The notes below the pieces were generated by a model that was not told where the DNA came from, did not search any database, and saw nothing but the letters and a program-made list of their open reading frames with translations. Positions 59,531 through 64,000 of a stretch of DNA of 64,000 bases are shown in pieces. The first letter of the stretch is position 1; each line of letters begins with the position of its first letter. The translations under genes and the position numbers were made by a program. Source of the stretch: Roseicyclus marinus (GTDB lineage Bacteria > Pseudomonadota > Alphaproteobacteria > Rhodobacterales > Rhodobacteraceae); assembly GCF_030163795.1 (NCBI RefSeq), contig NZ_JASJOF010000007.1:177989-241988 (forward strand). Reading direction: 5' to 3'.

Positions 59531-60445
59531 ATGCCCGTCTGGATCACCGCCACAATCCTTGCCGCCTTCTTCCAGAACCTCCGGTTCCTGCTGCAGCGGC
59601 ATCTCAAGGTCACGACGCTCTCGACGATGGGCGCGACCTGGGCGCGCTTCGCGTTTTCCATGCCCCTCGCGGCATTGGCTCTGGCCGTCTGGCTCGGTCT
59701 GACGGGGCAGGCCCTGCCCCGTCCAACGCCCGCCTTCTGGGCCTATGCGTTGACCGGCGCCATCGGCCAGATGCTGGCCACGGCCTGTGTCGTCACGCTC
59801 TTCGGGCGGCGCAATTTCGCGGTGGGCGTGACGCTCGCCAAGACCGACGTGATCCTGAGCGCGCTGATCGGCCTGATCTTGCTGGGTGAGGCCGTGTCGC
59901 TTCCCGTTGCCGTCGCCATCGTGGTGGGCTTTGCGGGGGTCATGCTCCTCTCCGACCCGCCGCGGGGTGACGTGGTGCGGACGTTGCGGTCGCGGCTTTT
60001 CAATGCTGCCTCTGGCTACGGGCTCCTGTCGGGCCTCCTGTTCGGGCTTTCGGCCGTCTGCTACCGGGGCGCGACTCTCAGCCTTCAGGGCGGTGATGAC
60101 CTGTTGCGCGCGGCGACCGCGCTTGTGGTGGCCACCTTCGTGCAGACGGTCACGCTTGGCCTCTGGCTCGCCTGGCGCGAGGCGGGACAGATCGGGCGCG
60201 TTCTGGCATCTTGGCGGGTGTCGGGGCCGATGGGCCTCACCTCCATGCTGGGCAGCCTTGCATGGTTCACCGCCTTCGCCCTCCAGACGGCGGCCTATGT
60301 CAAGGCGCTGGGCCAGATCGAGCTGGTCTTCACCTTCCTCGTCTCGGCCTTCTGGCTGGGCGAAAGATCCTCGTCCAAGGAAATCGCCGGTGCGATCCTT
60401 CTGGTCGTGTCCGTTCTCGTCATCTTTCTCGGGGCCCTGCCATGA
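59531..60445 (+). CDS. DMT-family transporter (EamA type)
   Basis: A 304-residue protein with about ten membrane helices organised as two EamA repeats. The end of the first repeat, TDVILSALIGLILLGEAVSLPVAVAIVVGFAGVM-like, and of the second, ELVFTFLVSAFWLGERSSSKEIAGAILLV, have the expected E-x-L form. Substrate unknown. The stop overlaps the next gene by four bases (ATGA), so it is co-transcribed with the AEC transporter. Confidence 0.88.
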   Translation: MPVWITATILAAFFQNLRFLLQRHLKVTTLSTMGATWARFAFSMPLAALALAVWLGLTGQALPRPTPAFWAYALTGAIGQMLATACVVTLFGRRNFAVGVTLAKTDVILSALIGLILLGEAVSLPVAVAIVVGFAGVMLLSDPPRGDVVRTLRSRLFNAASGYGLLSGLLFGLSAVCYRGATLSLQGGDDLLRAATALVVATFVQTVTLGLWLAWREAGQIGRVLASWRVSGPMGLTSMLGSLAWFTAFALQTAAYVKALGQIELVFTFLVSAFWLGERSSSKEIAGAILLVVSVLVIFLGALP

Positions 60446-61374
60446 TCACCATCGCGCTCTCCATCGCGCCGATCTTCTTGCTGATCGTCACCGGCTACGC
60501 GCTCCGGCGCGGCGGCATCCCGTCCGAGGAATTCTGGACGCTGAATGACCGCCTCGTCTATTTCGTGCTGATGCCCGCCCTCTTCTTCGTGATGATCTCG
60601 CAGACGGACCTGTCGGACCCCGACCTCCTGTCCTTCACCGCGACGCTCTACGCGGGCTTCTTTCTCGCCGTCGGGGCCGCGACCGCGATCGCCGTGGCGC
60701 TGCGCTACGAGGGGCCGCAGGCCACCTCGATCCTGCAGGGCGCAAGCCGCTTCAACACCTTCATCTCGCTCGCCGTCGCCGAAACGCTCTACGGGGCGGA
60801 TGGGCTTCAACTGGCGGTTCTGGCCGCCGCCGTGCTGGTGCCGGTGGTCAACCTCACCGTGGTGGGCCTCTTTTCCGTCCTTTTGCCCAAGCCGGGCAGC
60901 CCGGTCCTCGTCAATGCCGCGCGGGGGCTGGCGACGAACCCGCTGATCTTGTCGATCCTCGCGGGCGCCATCGTCAACGCGCTGGGCTGGGCGCCGATCC
61001 CGGTCCTGACCGAAACGCTGGCGGTTCTGGGGCAGGCGGCGCTGCCCATCATGCTCTTGTGTGTCGGCGCAAGTCTCAAGCTCAGGGGCCTACAGGCCGA
61101 ATGGCTGCCCATGGCCATCGCGGCGGGCGGCAAGCTCGTGCTCTTTCCGCTGGTGATCTTCGCGCTGGCTCTCGCGCTGGGCCTGCCGCCGCTCACCGCG
61201 CAGGTGGCGCTGATCTACGGCGCGCTGCCCACGGGCGTCGCGGCCTATACGCTCGCGCGCCAGATGGGGGGCGATGCGCCGCTCATGGCGGCGATGATCA
61301 CGGTCCAGACCCTTCTCGCCTTCGCGCTCATGCCGCTCTGGCTGGGCCTCGGGGAATGGGTCTTCGGCCTCTGA
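60442..61374 (+). CDS. AEC-family transporter (auxin efflux carrier type)
   Basis: A 310-residue membrane protein with about ten helices. The N-terminal SIAPIFLLIVTGYALRRGGI, the central NPLILSILAGAIVNALG and the C-terminal ALPTGVAAYTLARQMGGDA are typical of the mem_trans (AEC) family, whose bacterial members move malonate and other dicarboxylates or unknown solutes. Coupled to the EamA transporter gene. Confidence 0.9.
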   Translation: MITIALSIAPIFLLIVTGYALRRGGIPSEEFWTLNDRLVYFVLMPALFFVMISQTDLSDPDLLSFTATLYAGFFLAVGAATAIAVALRYEGPQATSILQGASRFNTFISLAVAETLYGADGLQLAVLAAAVLVPVVNLTVVGLFSVLLPKPGSPVLVNAARGLATNPLILSILAGAIVNALGWAPIPVLTETLAVLGQAALPIMLLCVGASLKLRGLQAEWLPMAIAAGGKLVLFPLVIFALALALGLPPLTAQVALIYGALPTGVAAYTLARQMGGDAPLMAAMITVQTLLAFALMPLWLGLGEWVFGL

Positions 61375-61378
61375 TACG

Positions 61379-61427
61379 CCCTTCATCTTTCCCCAAATAC
61401 GGCGGGGGTTCGGGGGCGGAGCCCCCG
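61379..61427 (+). repeat. dispersed intergenic repeat, copy 6
   Basis: Begins CCTTCATCTTTCCCCAAATA, then a CGGCGGGGG segment, and ends in the hairpin CGGGGGC (61411-61417) / GCCCCCG (61421-61427). It lies between two convergent genes. Confidence 0.6.
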
Positions 61428-61461
61428 ACGGGTCGGCGCGCGCCCCGCGCGGCGAAACCTG

Positions 61462-62130
61462 TCAGAGCCGCGAAAACCGGCTGACATCGGTCCGGTTGTC
61501 GAAAAACGGCACGCCGGGCGCTTGCCGCCCCTCCAGCCGGGCCGACAATTCGGCCAGAACCACCTCAGTGATGAAGGGCATGTCATAGCCCCTGACCTCA
61601 TCCAGCGGCACCCAATGCAGATGGCCAAGCTCTGCCTCCGCGCGGCTGAAATCATCGGGGTCGTTTCGGAGCGCCCCGGCCTCGACAAGGAAAAACCGCG
61701 CGTCGAACCGACGGGGTCGGCCCGGCGGCGTGATCGCCCGAAACAGGAATGTCAGATCCGTCCCATCGGGCAGGTGGCCCGTGCCCAGATAGCCGCGCCA
61801 ACCCTGCGGCTTGTCCATCGCACCGGCGCGCGTATCGGGCGCCCCGATCAGAAGGCCGGTTTCCTCCCACAATTCCCGGGTCGCGGCGGCGACCAGCGGG
61901 GCAGGCGGCAGGTCGCTGTCGCGCGCAAGTGCCGCGGCGCAACCGGGCGCGGGGTCTGCGGCGAGCGGGATGACGCGATCCACCTCGTCCACCGCCCCGC
62001 CCGGAAAGACGAATTTCGATGGCATGAAGGCCGCATCCTTGCCGCGCTGCCCCATCAGGACGCGCGGCCGGGTCGCGGCGTCGCGCAGCACGATCACCGT
62101 GGCGGCGTTCCGGACGGCGGATTTGTCCAT
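61462..62130 (-). CDS. Nudix hydrolase
   Basis: Hydrolyses a nucleoside-diphosphate derivative (NUDIX fold), 222 residues. The Nudix box core RELWEETGLL is near residue 90, preceded by KFVFPGGAVD. The long insert between the glycine pair and the box is typical of the NUDT19/RP2p-like group that acts on CoA esters; this finer call is tentative. The ATG overlaps the stop of the DUF983 gene upstream (TAATG). Confidence 0.88.
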   Translation of the reverse strand: MDKSAVRNAATVIVLRDAATRPRVLMGQRGKDAAFMPSKFVFPGGAVDEVDRVIPLAADPAPGCAAALARDSDLPPAPLVAAATRELWEETGLLIGAPDTRAGAMDKPQGWRGYLGTGHLPDGTDLTFLFRAITPPGRPRRFDARFFLVEAGALRNDPDDFSRAEAELGHLHWVPLDEVRGYDMPFITEVVLAELSARLEGRQAPGVPFFDNRTDVSRFSRL

Positions 62131-62531
62131 TAGAACCCGTGCATCCGCTTCGCCCACTGGATCCCCACGATCATGCCCTTGAACCGGGGCAGAAGGTAGA
62201 GGGCCATGGCCACCACACCAACCGAAAACGTCCCCGCCATCACCCACGGGCTTGGCTGCAACCATTCGTAGACGAAAAGCTGCAGGGTCCCCATCACCTT
62301 GGCGGTCAGAAGGATGGACAGATAGGCCGGTCCGTCATCGGCGCGCGCGTGGCTCAGATCCTCGCCGCATGCGGTGCAGGCTTCGTGCAGTTTCAGGTAG
62401 CCGTCGAACACGCCCGCCTCGCCGCAATTGGGGCACCGGCGGCGCAATCCGCGCAGGACGGCGGGGCCTGTGGGCCGCTCGGGCGGACCGGGCAGGAATT
62501 CGGGGCGAAGCGTCGCGTCATCATGGCTCAT
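62130..62531 (-). CDS. DUF983 family zinc-ribbon membrane protein
   Basis: A 133-residue protein with an N-terminal zinc ribbon (CPNCG near residue 33, CTACG near 53) and two C-terminal membrane helices (about 70-90 and 95-115), matching DUF983. The function is unknown; members often lie near cytochrome oxidase or Nudix genes in alphaproteobacteria. It is coupled to the following Nudix gene. Confidence 0.87.
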   Translation of the reverse strand: MSHDDATLRPEFLPGPPERPTGPAVLRGLRRRCPNCGEAGVFDGYLKLHEACTACGEDLSHARADDGPAYLSILLTAKVMGTLQLFVYEWLQPSPWVMAGTFSVGVVAMALYLLPRFKGMIVGIQWAKRMHGF

Positions 62532-62683
62532 GCTGCCCTAGATGCGCCCCCGCGCGTCCCGCGTCCAGTGACCTCTCGCCGCGCCCCGCGCCCCGCGTTC
62601 GCGTCCCCCCAAAAAACCGCGACGGAAATCCACGCGCCCTGCGTGGAACGGGACATAGACAGCAAGCAACAGGAGTTATGCAG

Positions 62684-63190
62684 ATGTCCACGATCAAGGC
62701 AGGCCTTCTCGCCGCGCTCATCCCCCTCGCCCTCGCGGCCCCCGTCCTCGCACAAGAGGCGCCCGGCCCCGGCCCGCAGATGATGTTCTCCGACCTCGAT
62801 CTCGACGGCGACGGCGCGCTCACCCTCGAGGAGCTCGAGGCGGTTCCGGCGACCCGCTTCGCCCGTGCCGATGCGGATGGCGACGGTCTCTTGTCCCGCG
62901 ACGAACTTGTGGCGCAGGCGATGGCGCGCGCCGAAACCGGGGTCGACCGGATGCTCGAACGCGCCGACACCGATGGCGATGGCGCGATCAGCACGGCGGA
63001 ACACGAGGCGCTGCGCGACGGGCGTCGTAGCGCCGGGATGGAACGCATGTTCGAGCGCGCGGATGCCGATGACGACGGGCGTGTGACCGAGGCCGAGTTC
63101 GACACCATGCGCGAACGCATGGCCGAACGTCATGGCGAGCGCGGCGAACGGCGCGGCCATGGCAATGGCCATGGGTTCTGGCGCGGCTGA
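62684..63190 (+). CDS. exported EF-hand calcium-binding protein
   Basis: A 168-residue protein with a signal peptide (cleavage near VLAQ, about residue 23) and four EF-hand-like loops: DLDLDGDGALTLEE, DADGDGLLSRDE, DTDGDGAISTAE and DADDDGRVTEAE. The C-terminus is a His/Arg/Gly-rich tail. AGGAG eight bases before ATG 62684 favours it over the ATG at 62678. It is followed by an ECF sigma factor gene, so it may take part in envelope stress or calcium/metal signalling. Confidence 0.88.
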   Translation: MSTIKAGLLAALIPLALAAPVLAQEAPGPGPQMMFSDLDLDGDGALTLEELEAVPATRFARADADGDGLLSRDELVAQAMARAETGVDRMLERADTDGDGAISTAEHEALRDGRRSAGMERMFERADADDDGRVTEAEFDTMRERMAERHGERGERRGHGNGHGFWRG

Positions 63191-63199
63191 CGGCCAATC

Positions 63200-63230
63200 C
63201 CCCGCACCGACCGTCAGGGCCGGTGCGGGG
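63200..63230 (+). other. ten-base-pair hairpin between the EF-hand and sigma-factor genes
   Basis: CCCCGCACCG (63200-63209) pairs perfectly with CGGTGCGGGG (63221-63230). Only a short CTTTCC follows, so it may be a weak terminator or an mRNA-stability element. Confidence 0.5.
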
Positions 63231-63268
63231 CGCTTTCCGCCTGCAACGGGGCATTGTAGACATCGGCC

Positions 63269-63856
63269 ATGACACGGGAACCGCCCGGACTAGACCGGCT
63301 CTCCGACGGGGCGCTCATGGTCCTTTTCGCCAATGGCGATGCTGGGGCGGCCCGTGTGCTGACCGCCCGGCTTTTGCCGCGCGCGCTGCGCCATGCCGCG
63401 CGGGTGCTTGGCGACCGGGCCGAGGCCGAGGATATCGCGCAAGAGGCGATGCTGCGTCTCTGGCGCGCGGCGGGCGGCTGGCGGCAGGATGGCGCGGCCG
63501 AACCCGCCACCTGGCTCTACCGCGTGGTGGCGAACCTTTGCACCGACAGGCTCCGGCGGCGCGGGCGGTTGGACCCGCTCGACGATCCCGACCTCACCGC
63601 CGATGGCGCGCCGGGGGTCGAGGCCCGGATGGTCGCGGCCGACCGGATGGCCGCGCTCGACGCCGCGCTGGCCCTTTTGCCCGACCGGCAGCGGCAGGCC
63701 GTGGTGTTGCGCCATATCGAGGGGCTGTCCAACCCCGAGATCGCGGAGATACTGGATGTGGGCGTCGAGGCCGTGGAAAGCCTGACCGCCCGGGGCAAGC
63801 GGGCGCTGACAGCCGCGCTTGCCGACAAGAAGGAGGCCTTGGGCCATGACGATTGA
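63269..63856 (+). CDS. RNA polymerase sigma factor, ECF type
   Basis: A 195-residue alternative sigma factor. Region 2 is seen in RHAARVLGDRAEAEDIAQEAMLRLW (about 41-66) with the following ATWLYRVVANLCTDRLRRR; region 4 is in LPDRQRQAVVLRHIEGLSNPEIAEILDVGVEAVESLTARGKRAL. No regulator-type extension is present. The next gene overlaps by 11 bases and is the usual place for an anti-sigma or metal-sensor partner. Confidence 0.92.
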   Translation: MTREPPGLDRLSDGALMVLFANGDAGAARVLTARLLPRALRHAARVLGDRAEAEDIAQEAMLRLWRAAGGWRQDGAAEPATWLYRVVANLCTDRLRRRGRLDPLDDPDLTADGAPGVEARMVAADRMAALDAALALLPDRQRQAVVLRHIEGLSNPEIAEILDVGVEAVESLTARGKRALTAALADKKEALGHDD

Positions 63857-64000
63857 TCGTGACGACGACGTGCTCGACGCGCTGTTCGATGCCGCCCGGG
63901 GCACGCCTGCGCCTCCCGATGCGCTGATCGCGCGGGTGCTGGCCGATGCCGAACGCGTGCAGGCCGAAACCCGCGCCGCCGCGGCACCGCCCGCGCGGGC
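63846..64000 (+). CDS. start of a protein downstream of the sigma factor (cut by window edge)
   Basis: The frame begins MTIDRDDDVLDALFDAARG at an ATG that overlaps the sigma-factor gene by 11 bases and stays open to the right edge (51 codons visible). The acidic, Ala-rich N-terminus with PPDALIARVLADAERVQAE is the kind of short cytoplasmic leader seen in anti-sigma-like or small membrane partners, but too little is visible to classify it. Confidence 0.65.
   Translation, partial: MTIDRDDDVLDALFDAARGTPAPPDALIARVLADAERVQAETRAAAAPPAR

Overview
The window comes from a high-G+C alphaproteobacterium, most likely a member of the Rhodobacteraceae (Roseobacter/Rhodobacter group). The basis is the gene families and local order (ctaC-ctaB-small ORF-ctaG-ctaE-surf1-thrC-M16, hflK-hflC-DUF2065-degP), the direct-repeat LexA boxes of the form GTTC-N7-GTTC, and a dispersed intergenic repeat family. 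It is chromosomal and densely coded. I saw no insertion sequence, prophage, CRISPR array, rRNA or tRNA gene.

Layout. 1-9.3 kb: end of a thiamine pyrophosphokinase, rpiA, gor, hflK-hflC-DUF2065, degP, a peptidoglycan-binding lipoprotein, a DnaE2 C-terminal fragment behind an SOS box, a [2Fe-2S] ferredoxin and a VCBS-type exported protein. 9.4-20 kb: aspS, a receiver-domain protein, mce, DUF1467, EI24, a nitroreductase, topA, dprA, tldD. 20-29 kb: aa3-type cytochrome c oxidase and assembly genes, then thrC, an M16 peptidase, a GNAT and an FAD-linked oxidase. 29.5-38.2 kb: metG, an MFS transporter, a TetR repressor divergent from an RND adaptor/permease pair, and a YdeI-like protein. 38.3-53.7 kb: a large divergent catabolic cluster. 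53.8-64 kb: SOS-type imuA, an aldo-keto reductase, an SGNH hydrolase, a degenerate carnitine-dehydrogenase/thioesterase fusion, an XRE-type regulator, a desaturase, two transporters, a Nudix hydrolase, DUF983, an EF-hand protein, an ECF sigma factor and the start of a further gene.

The most interesting part is 38.3-53.7 kb. On the minus strand, a regulator that fuses a winged-helix DNA-binding domain to an ABC solute-binding-protein domain heads a run of genes: an SDR dehydrogenase, an M24-fold protein with one metal ligand replaced by Cys, E1-alpha and E1-beta of a thiamine-dependent 2-oxoacid dehydrogenase, a double-lipoyl scaffold with a decayed E2 core, a succinate-semialdehyde-type dehydrogenase and a lipoyl-less E2 catalytic subunit. 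Divergently, on the plus strand, lie a ribose-type binding protein, a second related SDR, two permeases and a double ATPase. The intergenic region carries inverted repeats that fit an operator. My reading is uptake of a small sugar, polyol or derivative, its oxidation by SDRs, and oxidative cleavage by a 2-oxoacid (acetoin-type) dehydrogenase; the substrate is unknown.

A second theme is a broken-up SOS mutagenesis cassette. imuA stands alone behind a textbook LexA-controlled, apparently leaderless promoter at 54.4 kb. Only the OB-fold tail of DnaE2 remains behind another perfect LexA box at 8.0 kb. No imuB and no full dnaE2 is present in the window.
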